Below, piece after piece: positions 46,151 through 55,669 of a stretch of 64,000 nucleotides of DNA (within the stretch, counting starts at the first letter, position 1; each line of letters starts with the position of its first letter). The notes beneath the pieces are model-generated. The model saw only the letters and a program-made list of their open reading frames with translations, was not told where the DNA came from and searched no databases. This DNA comes from Homarus americanus (lineage: Eukaryota; Arthropoda; Malacostraca; Decapoda; Nephropidae), in contig NW_024737042.1 in assembly GCF_018991925.1 (NCBI RefSeq), positions 17,007,678 through 17,071,677 of the forward strand, in the 5' to 3' direction. The position numbers and the translations under genes were made by a program.

Positions 46151-46560
46151 CTGTAGTTGGCTCGGTGTTGGCCAGCTGCAGGTATAGAATACCTTATACT
46201 GTACTGTCTACTGTACATTTTTTAGAAACATTAGTGCATGAATTAAGGAAGCTTTAAGAGTACATAGTCGGCCCCTTTTTTTTAAACACTCGGGGCAGCA
46301 AGTCCGAAGAGCAATCCCGAATATCGTGTTACTATATAGTAACGCGAACCCTTTTATGGAAAATTTGGTTTAAAACAATGAATTACGGCTCGAGGGAGCT
46401 TTCGGGATACTAATAAGTAACCAGAGTATTGAAAAAAAAAATGGCCGACTGTGTGAACATAGTGGAGAAGTAAGTACATATTTATCGCCATATTTTCTAA
46501 TGATCGTTTTTAATTTAGATTTGAAATTTATCACTGTCGGCACATATGTTTTGGGGTTTG
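45761..46560. other. Non-coding; (AATAT)n grading to (AAT)n
   Basis: No gene. A tract at 46067-46151 starts as the pentamer TAATA and passes directly into AAT trinucleotides. A short (GT)n lies at 45970-45991. Confidence 0.85.
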
Positions 46561-46612
46561 ACACACACACACACACACATATACACATACATATACATAA
46601 ACAGACAGATAG

Positions 46613-46684
<72 letters not shown>

Positions 46685-46800
46685 GCCTGGTATCTCGGGT
46701 AGGCAGACGGAGGTAGCGGAGAGGATGGCCACTGGCGACGTCCCGTGGGATGGTGGCTAGGGTGTGTGGCACCACCACCACCACCACCATCACACCTAAC
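46561..46800. repeat. Compound (AC)n-(GATA)n-(GA)n-(AC)n-(CAC)n region
   Basis: AC at 46561-46580, GATA at 46602-46632, GA at 46632-46648, AC at 46651-46682, then a GC-rich 85 bp and CAC/ACC at 46769-46792. Confidence 0.93.
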
Positions 46801-47012
46801 CCGCCCTCACAAACACCGCTCACTCCAAACCCACCCTCACCACCCACTTCCAGCCCGCCTTCACAATAACTGCTCACTCCCAACCCACCCTCACCACCTC
46901 TCATAACATTTAGTTACTTGTTTTGTTAATACTAAATTTTTATATATTATGCTTTTCCCCATCAGTCAAGAAAGTTTTATATAGCACTATAGGTAAATTG
47001 GGGTCAGCCTCA

Positions 47013-47126
<114 letters not shown>

Positions 47127-47471
47127 CAGAAATTTTAATGTAATATTTAGAGACGTTAGAACAAAAATGACCGATCTGCCGAACAGGGAAACATAAGTAG
47201 GCCAGGCTGAAACACTCATGCCTCGTGGCGAGTTAAAACAAAAGCCCCCAAGCAACGTCCTCAGTCAGGGGGTGGAAGCATTTTGAACGAGGCCTATAGA
47301 AATTTAAATGTACCTCATCGAATTAATGTAGACACGATTCATGAAGTTAAGGGACAATTCTAAAATTAAAGTTATTGTGGATAGTTTCCCAGTTCTAAAT
47401 ATTTTACGTGTGTCCCAAAGAAACAATTAGATAGGACTTTTTGTGTAAGAGATAGGAAACGTAGGACTAGG

Positions 47472-47912
47472 GTGTGTTTTCCTGGGGCTGGGATAGGGCA
47501 TGTAGCTGAGAGGATAGATAGAGTTTTGTCAGGGGAGGGTACCAATCCAGTAGTGTGTCTTAGTGTGGGAGGAAACGACATAGGAAAGGTTAGGAGTGAG
47601 GAACTTTTCAAGAGGTATAGGGAGGCGCTGGGAAAGATTAGAGATAGGGGAGGGATCCCGATAGTATGTGGTGTCTTGCCTAGAAGAGGGGTTGGTCGTG
47701 AATGGCTGTCCAGGGCAAATGCTATAAATTGCCGACTGGAAAAACATTGTGCAAACAATGGTTGGGCATTCATTGATAACTGGCAACGATTCTATGGCAA
47801 CGACTACCTGTACAGTCGTGACGGAGTACACTTGTCTCGTGCGGGGGTAAAGACGTTGTTTGCATCCCTGGAGCGTGAAATTGTTACTCCAAAGGGGGGG
47901 TTTCGCCAGTAG
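47472..47912 (+). CDS. CR1 ORF1, SGNH/GDSL esterase-like (146 aa)
   Basis: Carries VVCLSVGGNDIGKV (block III, GGND at residues 33-36), VCGVLPRRGVG, and SRDGVHLSRAGVKTLF with the catalytic DxxH at 117-120. These are hallmarks of the SGNH hydrolase domain known from ORF1 of CR1-group LINEs. The nucleophile block (GDSQ-like) should lie just upstream; at 47375-47395 only a degraded VDS.F is readable in another frame, so the N-terminus is broken. The listed methionine is internal. Its role in retrotransposition is not settled. Confidence 0.82.
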   Translation: MCFPGAGIGHVAERIDRVLSGEGTNPVVCLSVGGNDIGKVRSEELFKRYREALGKIRDRGGIPIVCGVLPRRGVGREWLSRANAINCRLEKHCANNGWAFIDNWQRFYGNDYLYSRDGVHLSRAGVKTLFASLEREIVTPKGGFRQ

Positions 47913-48017
47913 AGAGAGGTCGGGGTAAGTGGGAGTCAAAAAACAAGCTGGTCCTGGTAAGTAATATTAGTTACTCAGGAAAGGGTAAAACAGGACCAGG
48001 GAAGGGTAGGTATAAAT

Positions 48018-49115
48018 GTATACTATACAAACAGTAGGAGCGTTAGAAATAAAATAGACTTGCTGAGAGCGGTTGTATGTACCGAGAATGTAGACATCAT
48101 AGCAACCACCGACACTTGGATGAATCTGGCGAGCAAAAATTTTTTATCAGAGTACCACATAGAAGGGTACAACCTTTTTCACAACGACAGGGAAGATAGG
48201 AAGGGGGGAGGGGTCGCACTCTTCGTCAAGGATACATTAAAATGTTGTATTAATAATTCAATAAAGGATGAAATAGGAACCCAGTCTGTATGGGTAGAAA
48301 TCACGGAAGGAAGAGAAAAACTACTTATGGGAGTGATTTACAGGCCTCCAAGTCTTGGGAAGGAAGCAGCTCAGCCCATATGGCAGGAAATGAATAGGGC
48401 AGCAAAATATAACAATCTGTGCATTATGGGGGATTTCAACTTCAGAAATATTGACTGGGACAACATTGTAGGTGACTATGAATCTGAAGACTTCCTAGAT
48501 GCAGTACAGGACAATTTTTTGAAACAACTAATTACAGAATCTACTAGAGGTGACAATATATTAGACCTAGTATTAACAAATGAAGAAAAAATTATCAGAG
48601 ATATCACAGAAGGGGAAGAACAAGGTAACAGTGATCACAGAGAAATCAGGTTCACCCTAAATTGGAAAACGAAAAACAATGACAATATGGTCAGAGTCCC
48701 AAACTTTCGGTTGGCGGATTATCAGGGGTTAAGAAGGTACCTAGGTGAGGTCACCTGGGAACAGTCACGTCAGTCACCAGTAGGAAGGGGTGAGGTCATA
48801 GATGACACAACAATTGATCATGACTATAATATATTCACTAGTATACTACATAAAGCACAAGAACAAAATATACCATACATAAAAATTAGGTCAAATAAGA
48901 ATGAGCCAAGGTGGATGACCAGAAAACTTAAACATGACATAGGAATAAAGAAAGGAATATATAAGAAATTAAAGGGAGGGGAGGAGCAGCTCAGAAATAG
49001 GTATAACGAACTATCTAGGAATGTTAAAAAAATTGTAAGGAAAGCAAAGAGAGACTATGAAGTCAAAATAGCAAGAGAATCCAAGGCGAATCCCAACGGA
49101 TTTTTCCAGGTATAG
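48018..49115 (+). CDS. CR1 copy 3 ORF2, endonuclease domain
   Basis: Open from VYYTNSRSVRNKID (48018) to TAG at 49113. Numbered from 48060: ATTDTW at 15-20 (Asp where the catalytic Glu of ETW is usual), GGGVALFVKD near 49-58, GVIYRPP, GDFN at 124-127 and the catalytic NSDHREI at 190-196. Then comes the spacer toward RT. This is an EEP-type endonuclease that makes the first nick at the target. No ATG lies near the start of homology, so the initiation site is unclear. The terminating TAG sits where copy 1 has a Tyr codon, so it is a nonsense mutation in an otherwise continuous ORF2. Confidence 0.88.
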   Translation, partial: VYYTNSRSVRNKIDLLRAVVCTENVDIIATTDTWMNLASKNFLSEYHIEGYNLFHNDREDRKGGGVALFVKDTLKCCINNSIKDEIGTQSVWVEITEGREKLLMGVIYRPPSLGKEAAQPIWQEMNRAAKYNNLCIMGDFNFRNIDWDNIVGDYESEDFLDAVQDNFLKQLITESTRGDNILDLVLTNEEKIIRDITEGEEQGNSDHREIRFTLNWKTKNNDNMVRVPNFRLADYQGLRRYLGEVTWEQSRQSPVGRGEVIDDTTIDHDYNIFTSILHKAQEQNIPYIKIRSNKNEPRWMTRKLKHDIGIKKGIYKKLKGGEEQLRNRYNELSRNVKKIVRKAKRDYEVKIARESKANPNGFFQV

Positions 49116-49166
49116 AGAACAAAAGTCAAGGACAAAGTTGGGCCCTTAAAGTCAGGGAGGGGAGAA

Positions 49167-50168
49167 GTGATAAATGGCAGTGCAGAAATAAGCAAAGCAT
49201 TGAACAGCTACTTCTTATCAGTTTTCACAGAGGAAATTTGCGATGAAATTCCAGAGGTGGAACTGATATTTAAGGGAAAGGAAGAAGAGAAATCATTAGA
49301 CACCGGAGTTGTGCCAGACTTGTGGAAACAGGCAAATGTAGTACCCATATTCAAAAAGGGAGACAGAGCATCAGCGTCAAATTACCGGCCAATCAGTTTG
49401 ACGTCAGTAGTGGGGAAATTTCTTGAATCAATTATAGCAGATAACATCCGATCGCATTTAGAGAAAAGCAAATTAATCTACGACTCTCAACATGGGTTTA
49501 CAAAGGGAAAATCTTGTGTAACAAATCTGCTGACATTTTTTAGGAAAGTCTTCGAGATAGTAGATAATGACGAAAATTACGATGTTATTTACTTAGACTT
49601 TAGCAAAGCATTTGACAGAGTACCGCATCAGAGGCTTCTGAGAAAAATTATGGCTCATGGTATCGAGGGGAAAGTTTTAAATTGGATAAAATCATGGCTC
49701 ACCGAGAGAACGCAGAGGGTCAGCGTAGATGGTGTTAAATCTGAGTGGGGTCGTGTAACCAGTGGGGTTCCCCAGGCGTCAGTACTAGGCCCACTCTTGT
49801 TCATAATCTACATAAACGATATAGATACTGGGATCAGCAGTGACATAAGCAAGTTTGCGGATGACACCAAAATAGGACGGCATATTAATTCAGGGCAGGA
49901 TGCAAATGCAATACAGGAGGATCTAAATAAACTGCAGGGGTGGTCTGAAAAATGGCAAATGAAATTCAACACCAGCAAGTGCAGCGTACTTAATATTGGA
50001 AGAACAAATTCTGTCAATGTATACAGCCTTAACAACATCAACCTTGAGAAGTCGACTTGTGAAAGAGACCTAGGGGTACTTGAAGCCCGGACCTACGGCC
50101 TAGAAAACAGTGCGTTAATGTTCGAAATAAGGCAAACAGAGTATTGGGTTTTATATCTAGAAGTGTAA
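49167..50168 (+). CDS. CR1 copy 3 ORF2, reverse transcriptase
   Basis: Same frame as the endonuclease, resumed after the nonsense codon. Residues from 49167: [15 protein letters not shown] 73-87, QHGFTKGKSCVTN 108-120, [13 protein letters not shown] 142-154 (motif A), [14 protein letters not shown] 199-212 (motif B, Ala where Gly is usual) and FADD 230-233 (motif C). The block normally containing KSPGPDGI is missing: sequence passes from GKEEEKS to LDTGVVPDLWKQ without it. The last 30 residues are out of the natural frame after a one-base loss near 50083. Confidence 0.88.
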   Translation: MINGSAEISKALNSYFLSVFTEEICDEIPEVELIFKGKEEEKSLDTGVVPDLWKQANVVPIFKKGDRASASNYRPISLTSVVGKFLESIIADNIRSHLEKSKLIYDSQHGFTKGKSCVTNLLTFFRKVFEIVDNDENYDVIYLDFSKAFDRVPHQRLLRKIMAHGIEGKVLNWIKSWLTERTQRVSVDGVKSEWGRVTSGVPQASVLGPLLFIIYINDIDTGISSDISKFADDTKIGRHINSGQDANAIQEDLNKLQGWSEKWQMKFNTSKCSVLNIGRTNSVNVYSLNNINLEKSTCERDLGVLEARTYGLENSALMFEIRQTEYWVLYLEV

Positions 50169-50659
50169 GTATTAAGAGTGCAGAGGTCTTATTGCAACTA
50201 TATCTTGCACTAGTCAGGCCGCACCTCGATTATGCGGTTCAGTTCTGGTGCCCTTATTATAGAATGGATATCAATTCACTAGAGTCGGTGCAGCGAAGAA
50301 TGACGAAAATGATTCCGGGACTTAGAAACCTTCCATATGAGGATAGGTTAAAGAAACTAAACTTGCATTCCCTAGAAAGACGAAGAGTGCGGGGAGATAT
50401 GATAGAAGTATTCAAGTGGGTGAAAGGAATCAATAAAGGTGATATAGATAAGGTTCTTATAATATCCGAGCAGGATAGGACTCGGAAAAACGGATTCAAG
50501 TTGGATAAGTTTAGGTTTAGGAGGGAGATAGGAAGGAACTGGTTTACAAATAGGGTGGTGGACGAGTGGAACAAGCTTAGCAACCTTGTAGTAAGTGCTG
50601 GAATGCTGGAAAGTTTCAAAGGGAGGCTGGATAGATTCATGGATGATATAGAGTGGTAG
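50144..50659 (+). CDS. CR1 copy 3 ORF2, C-terminal region (171 aa)
   Basis: Continues ORF2 in the shifted frame: LLQLYLALVRPHLDYAVQFW, QRRMTKMIPGLRNLPY, LERRRVRGDMIEVFKWVKG and RFRREIGRNWFTNRVVDEWN, then a stop 75 bp before the tail. Very similar to the end of copy 1. Confidence 0.87.
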   Translation: MGFISRSVSIKSAEVLLQLYLALVRPHLDYAVQFWCPYYRMDINSLESVQRRMTKMIPGLRNLPYEDRLKKLNLHSLERRRVRGDMIEVFKWVKGINKGDIDKVLIISEQDRTRKNGFKLDKFRFRREIGRNWFTNRVVDEWNKLSNLVVSAGMLESFKGRLDRFMDDIEW

Positions 50660-50739
50660 TAACTCTCGACAGGAGCTGCCATGCACAGGCCAACCGGCCT
50701 ATTGCAAACTCCTTATTTTCTTATGTTCTTATGTTCTTA

Positions 50740-51561
50740 TTAGAAATACGCGAAAGATGAAGTCATGGGGGGGGGGGGGGCAGGCGAGTGCCCTGAGGTA
50801 TATAGGCGTTGACCGGGCCTCAGTAAGTCACGGTCAGTGACCCAGACGGACGTCTGTATACGCGCTCCATGAGCAAGAGACCACGTGGCCTCGTCCCTTC
50901 CCGCGCGTTCATCCTTGTTGCAAGTAAGTCCTTATTCGATCTCAGGCAGTGTTTAGATAGGGCGGAGTAGAATTTAACAGTAGTTAACAAAGTACTCCTT
51001 TTGCAGGGTCACGAGACCCCACTTGGTTGGTGGTTGGTGGTGATGGTGGTTTGGAAGACATAGCTGGATACCCACCCGGCAAGCGAGCAGACAGGTGTTC
51101 TTATTTACCAAACAACCGTAACTGACCGCAGAGCTTGCATATGGTCGATCTGGTTCATCGAATCTCTCCACCTAGGTTCATACAACACCACAAGAACCAC
51201 CCACACATCTCCTCAGTCAGTCAGTGAAAAATCATACTAACGGGAAACTAGAACCCCTAACTCGGCTGGGCAGGGTTCACCTGTACTCGTACCTGTCCAT
51301 GAAGTACTGGGAGTAAGCCAACTGAGTGCAGACTGAGTGAATGAAGCGTCACACGCTGGGACCGGGAATTCTAGTGGTTACATAGAAAAATTCATCTCCC
51401 CAGTATTGGGTGTATGTGATTAATATAGCCAAGTCCAGGTATGGAATCAACGCTCCTCATGGTTGATTGCACACGTAGGACGTAGGAGTTCCTCTTCAAA
51501 AAAATTGGTTGATGCTGTAGCTCCTTAAAGTATGGGTGCATTCTGAACTTATGTGTGAAGC
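50740..51561. other. Non-coding stretch before the DDE-like element
   Basis: A run of 14 G at 50768-50781. The rest is ordinary sequence without a domain. Its last bases (51562-51570, ATATTACGG) are the left copy of the target duplication of the next element. Confidence 0.6.
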
Positions 51562-51855
51562 ATATTACGGTAGGGTGTTTCATAGGAGGAAAGATCAGCT
51601 AAAACTAATGGCCCATCACTTTTTTGGTAGATTTTAGTGTATATAAACAGAAAATAATTTCAGTTTCAATATTTTGCAACCTTTTGCTAGGTAAATTTTA
51701 GCGTGAAATTTATCGAAAATCTAACGTACAGCTGCATTAGTGCATTACAATTAAATAGTGAACATTGCTTTCTGACTTCATTCTTTAACAACCCATCTAA
51801 CAATATTTTTTTCTGTTTCAGATTCTGATGCATTTATAAGTTGATAATATTTGCG

Positions 51856-52080
51856 ATGGCTGCTTGTGTCAGGACGAGGAACCAAAAATCCAGCCATCTC
51901 AGTCACTATCTTGGGTCTGGGAGAGAGCTCCTGAAGTCGGAGTTGCCTACATTGAGAGATGCTTTGAGATACGGTGTTTTAATCAGGCAAATCAGTGAAA
52001 AGAACCAAAGAACTTACACAAACAAAGACATTGCCAGTGATATGACCAAAAGCTGTCTTGGCACAGTACACTCTGGCTAA
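51856..52080 (+). CDS. DDE-like element protein, N-terminal segment
   Basis: Begins at the ATG at 51856 (MAACVRTRNQKSSHLSHYLG) and contains SELPTLRDALRYGVLIRQIS and TNKDIASDMTKSC, a helical DNA-binding-like region. A frameshift near 52050 moves the continuation (YTLANAQFKPPVI) into the next frame. A pyrimidine tract followed by CAG at 51805-51822 looks like a 3' splice site just upstream, so a small 5' exon is possible. Confidence 0.6.
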   Translation: MAACVRTRNQKSSHLSHYLGSGRELLKSELPTLRDALRYGVLIRQISEKNQRTYTNKDIASDMTKSCLGTVHSG

Positions 52081-52408
52081 CGCTCAGTTCAAGCCTCCAG
52101 TCATAACAAGTCAGAAGATTAGTGAGAGACTGCTAGCCAGTTGGGAAAAGGCAAGAGATATCTCTCTTGGGAGAGGAAAACTTGCAGTTAAGGACAGCTT
52201 TGCCAAGCAACTGGACCAGTTATTTGACATAATTACTTGCAAGTGCCCAATTGTTCTCTGTCCTGAGTTTGGATGCGATCGTGACTGTAAATCCGAGGCC
52301 CACATCTCCTGTATTTGCAAGCGTGAACTGAAGATTCCTGATCGAACTGGCATTTGTCAAAGCACAGAGAGAGAAGACTGGCAGTATAGGGGCTCTCATG
52401 ATTTCTAG
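52058..52408 (+). CDS. DDE-like element protein, Cys/His-cluster segment
   Basis: Continues from the previous frame: ISERLLASWEKARDISL, then FDIITCKCPIVLCPEFGCD and CKSEAHISCICKREL. Six Cys occur before AHISCIC, a CKC-x4-C-x4-C-x3-C...H-x2-C-x-C pattern that could bind zinc. It ends with KIPDRT before drifting out of frame. I recall this CKC...HIxC pattern followed by KIP from uncharacterised arthropod proteins but cannot verify it here. Confidence 0.6.
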   Translation: MAQYTLANAQFKPPVITSQKISERLLASWEKARDISLGRGKLAVKDSFAKQLDQLFDIITCKCPIVLCPEFGCDRDCKSEAHISCICKRELKIPDRTGICQSTEREDWQYRGSHDF

Positions 52409-52612
52409 CCAAGATATTCCGGAGTCCAAGAGACAGGAGCTGCCACAGAGAGACAGAGAGGAGAAAGAGTTGCCGAGGAAAGAGACTTGAGAAGGCTCAG
52501 GGTGAGGTAAAAAGGCCGATGATTGGAGTCAAGCTGATTCAGAGTTTAATGACATGGCTGATCCGAGAGTGCTGACCAGGAGAATGGTGACTTTGTCCCT
52601 AACAGAAAAATA

Positions 52613-53314
52613 ATGATCCCAAACCTTCCAGGCATAAGATTCGAAATAGGAAAGATATCGAGCATAGCTCTGGCCAGCATGCGACACCACACTGGTCTCA
52701 GAGAAACTGCAGAGATAGCAACAGCTGCCTGGATTGACGGTGGTTTGATAACACCTGATGATGTTCACCTGGTGATAGATCATAACAAAGTAAGGAGAGC
52801 TCAGGAGAAACTTGTCAGTAACCTAGAAGAGGAGTTTGATAAGGGGATAAGAGAAAATGGAATCAATTGTTTGTTCTTTGATGGGAGAAGGGATGACACT
52901 AAAGTGTTCATGAAAGTTGGAGATTCTGACAAGTTGTTCCCTGCCATGGTGAAGGAGGAACACTACTCCTGCTGCAGTGAACCAGGAGGGAAGTATTTGT
53001 GGCATTTCACTCCAGAGAAAGATGACATCAGGAAACCAGCTGAGATAGTGGCAGATAACATTGTGAACTGGCTCAGAGAGAGGAACGTAGACCAGACCCT
53101 GCAGGCCATTGGAGGGGACAGCACCAACACGAACACAGGGTGGCAAGAGGGGGTCATACAGTGGATAGAGCGGAAGATTGGGAGGAAGCTGGTCTGGATT
53201 GTTTGTGACCTCCACACCAACGAGTTGCCACTCAGACATCTGATCCAGGAGCTGGATGGCAAGACTCTTTCAAACCAGAGCAAGATGCTGGACTCTGCCA
53301 CTGAGTTAAAGTAA
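52613..53314 (+). CDS. DDE-like element protein, catalytic segment 1 (233 aa)
   Basis: LFFDGRRDDTK gives a first Asp (residue 90, codon 52880-52882). EEHYSCCSEPGGKYLWHFTP follows. AIGGDSTNTNTGW holds a second Asp (residue 169, codon 53117-53119). VWIVCDLHTNELPLRHLI includes C198-x2-H201, the C/DxxH motif seen in several eukaryotic cut-and-paste transposases including hAT. The spacing D-79-D, the strand-like residues before each Asp and CxxH about 30 residues after the second Asp fit an RNase H fold. The methionine at 52613 is internal; earlier sequence (52420-52610) is frameshifted. Confidence 0.72.
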   Translation: MIPNLPGIRFEIGKISSIALASMRHHTGLRETAEIATAAWIDGGLITPDDVHLVIDHNKVRRAQEKLVSNLEEEFDKGIRENGINCLFFDGRRDDTKVFMKVGDSDKLFPAMVKEEHYSCCSEPGGKYLWHFTPEKDDIRKPAEIVADNIVNWLRERNVDQTLQAIGGDSTNTNTGWQEGVIQWIERKIGRKLVWIVCDLHTNELPLRHLIQELDGKTLSNQSKMLDSATELK

Positions 53315-53601
53315 ATCCGAGCTTTTGAAAAAAAATGCAGTTGGCCCTCCACTCTGTTGAGCTTGCACATACTGTCGTGACTGACCTGAGTGCAGCCAGT
53401 ACTATGGATTTACATGATTTGCAGTGCCATCAAAACTGGGGTCATGCCTGATAGACTTGCTTACCTGCAGATAGGTCCAGTCTCACATTCTAGGTGGCTC
53501 ACAACGGCTCTCAGGTTCTGCAGAATTTGGTGTCTTTCATAAACTGAAGGGAGACCAGCTTCACAACCTGAGACTTATTATCAATTCATCGTGGTGTCTA
53601 C

Positions 53602-54228
53602 TTGCCAAATTGGTTCAACACCAAGGTCAAGTCATCGTTCTCCGAAGGTCCGAGGCATGTTCTCTTCCAGCTTGAGCTCCTGAGGAGTCAGCCAAGGAAG
53701 GTTGTTCAGATTGTGGAGCAGACTGTGAGGAGATCTTCCTGGTATGCTCATCCTGAGGCAGTTCTGCAGACAATGCTCTGCAGTAAGGATGAGAGGAGAG
53801 AAGAGTGGCAGTCAAAAAAGATCTTGGATATGAGACTTATGAGAGGATCTGGGCATGACGAATCAGTTGGTGACGATTCCTTCAGGGTCAGGAAGACTCC
53901 TGAAGTCAATCTAGGTGCCAAGACCCTCACTGATCTCATAGATCTGGATAACATCCAGGCTGGCAGTGAGCCCCCTCTTACCTGCAGCCTCACCAATGTT
54001 CAAGTCAGAGCTTTCCTGGACAACCCCATGCATGTCCCTGCCTGGCCCTCGCACACCCAGAGTATAGAGCGTTGTGTACAGCAAGTGAGCGAGGCCAGCA
54101 GTCATGTGTACAGCCAGGAGAGGAGGGAAGGCTACATCCGAGCTCAGGTGGTCAGCAGGGAGGTAATGAGTAGAAACAGAAGCAAGAAAGACATGTTGTC
54201 TATGGTGTGCAGCAACACCGGGTCGTAG
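53602..54228 (+). CDS. DDE-like element protein, catalytic segment 2 (208 aa)
   Basis: After a broken stretch (53315-53600) the protein resumes with LPNWFNTKVKSSFSEGPRHV, a helical insertion-domain-like region, SEPPLTCSLTNVQVRAFL and PAWPSHTQSIERCVQQVSEA. E156 (codon 54067-54069) in HTQSIER is a good candidate for the third acidic residue, about 317 residues after the second Asp, leaving room for an insertion domain as in hAT. It ends with SREVMSRNRSKKDML and a stop about 340 bp before the right TIR. Confidence 0.7.
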   Translation: MPNWFNTKVKSSFSEGPRHVLFQLELLRSQPRKVVQIVEQTVRRSSWYAHPEAVLQTMLCSKDERREEWQSKKILDMRLMRGSGHDESVGDDSFRVRKTPEVNLGAKTLTDLIDLDNIQAGSEPPLTCSLTNVQVRAFLDNPMHVPAWPSHTQSIERCVQQVSEASSHVYSQERREGYIRAQVVSREVMSRNRSKKDMLSMVCSNTGS

Positions 54229-54599
54229 TAGTAAAACCGGTTTTTGTATTTGATGATTTTGTTTTCTAAAGGAATATTAAATTTAATAAATGTGTCAAGA
54301 TCATTCGTTTCACTATTCTGGATCATTTTCATCCTAATAAATTAACCTGATACATTTACTTTACTTTAAATAAGCTATTTAGTGGTGTTGGTAAAAGGGT
54401 GGGAATACCGAATTTTCATAAGATATCAAGTTAAAATTTACCTAGCAAAAAATAAAAACTTTTCAAATCTGAAGATATCACATGATTCTGCACATAGAAC
54501 TACATCATTAAAACCATGGGCCGATTTTTCAAACTCAAAAAAAAAAATTCGCCTCCGTATGTCACACCCTAATATTACGGGTGTTGGTGGAGAAATTCA

Positions 54600-55350
54600 C
54601 TCATGACTCCTAAACTTAGAAAGAATAATGGAAAACCAGCGGAGCACCCGCCTGCCTGACGGGTCATGAGTGGTTTTCTTGGTTTTCTTGTAAATGCTTG
54701 CCACTTGGCAGGTTAGTAGTTACAACCTTCGGGTTCTGGGTAGTTAGGACAGTTAGGATTATAGTGTTTTGTGGGTCATTCCAGACAGGCTATGAGTGAT
54801 CCATGTTCTTGTGTAGTATGACTAAATCATGATTTATATCCCTCAGTGATTGCTACAATTTTGTCGGATGCACTTAAGGCATTTTCATCGGTGCAAGTAA
54901 TATTTTGTTAATGTTTTATGTGCCAGTAAGTGTTGTAGGATGTATGAAGGAATTGTTTCAGATGAGTTCCTCGTGCTGGTGTATGTAGTACTGCTGCATT
55001 ATTACTTCTTTTCGAATGCAATTAATATCTTTTAATAATTTTGTTAATACCATGATACAACTTTTGTTTCCAATTGTAGTGTTGTAAGCTATGCTAAGAA
55101 AGTACTTTAGTGCTTGTGTACAATTATTGATTCCGTCTGTAGTGTTGGAAGGAATAGAAGTGTTTTCATTTACCAGTGCGTCTCATTAACCCCAATCACA
55201 GGTACTAGCTATTCCACGGTCACGAAAAATACTTTTATTAATTATGTTTGTGCTGGTTCGGGATTTTCTCTGAGGGGCGCTTCCACTGCTTTACCATCCA
55301 CTATAACTCAAAAACCCCAGTAGGTAGAATTCCGACCGGTTACACACAAA
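54600..55350. other. Stretch without recognisable features
   Basis: AT-rich, short frames only, no TE motif recognised. Confidence 0.5.
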
Positions 55351-55403
55351 CACACACACACACACACACATATATATATGTATATATATATATATATATA
55401 TAT

Positions 55404-55460
<57 letters not shown>
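55346..55460. repeat. (CA)n then (TA)n microsatellite
   Basis: A short AC tract (55346-55369) followed by about 90 bp of TA dinucleotides with two G interruptions. Confidence 0.95.
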
Positions 55461-55463
<3 letters not shown>

Positions 55464-55669
55464 TGTACGTATGTTGTTTACAGCATAATTAGTCTTCCTA
55501 TCACACATGTTAGCATAAGGCAGATTTCCTCATCTGACGAGCAACACAAGGATAATTTCCCTATTATATGCGGCAATAAGGGATATTATCCTAACAAAGT
55601 ACACGGTGAGCTGAGAGTTCCCTGCAGGCTATGTCTTGTACCTTACACATAAATTAATTCCCTGAAGTT

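Larger units (their letters stand above)
47345..50737 (+). mobile_element. CR1-type LINE, copy 3 (most complete)
   Basis: Order: esterase-like ORF1 (about 47370-47912), intergenic stretch, ORF2 endonuclease (48018-49115), RT (49116-50090) and C-terminal region (to 50659). The 3' end carries CTTATTTTCTTATG and two TTATGTTC units. Damage to ORF2 is modest: one nonsense codon (49113-49115), an in-frame loss of about 150 bp near 49290 relative to copy 1, and a one-base deletion near 50083. The 5' boundary is uncertain by 100-200 bp. Confidence 0.9.
51571..54571 (+). mobile_element. 3.0-kb TIR element with an unclassified DDE-like transposase
   Basis: Left end TAGGGTGTTTCATAGGAGG (51571) and right end, read inward, TAGGGTGTGACATACGGAGG (from 54571) are inverted repeats. 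A second inverted block (TTTTGCTAGGTAAATTTTA) recurs about 110-130 bp inside each end. ATATTACGG stands directly outside both ends (51562-51570 and 54572-54580), a 9-bp target duplication. The inside codes for one protein in broken frames: an N-terminal helical part, a Cys/His cluster and an RNase H-like catalytic region. The TAGGG start and 8-9-bp duplication are hAT- or Mutator-like, but no BED finger, hAT dimerisation motif or SWIM domain is visible. Confidence 0.85.

Noticed and set aside
50768..50781. Run of 14 G as a G-quadruplex signal
   Set aside because: A single homopolymer is prone to sequencing error, and nothing around it suggests a regulatory site.
51856..54228. Domesticated host gene
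   Set aside because: At least three frameshifts, plus inverted ends and a target duplication, show a decayed mobile element rather than a maintained gene.
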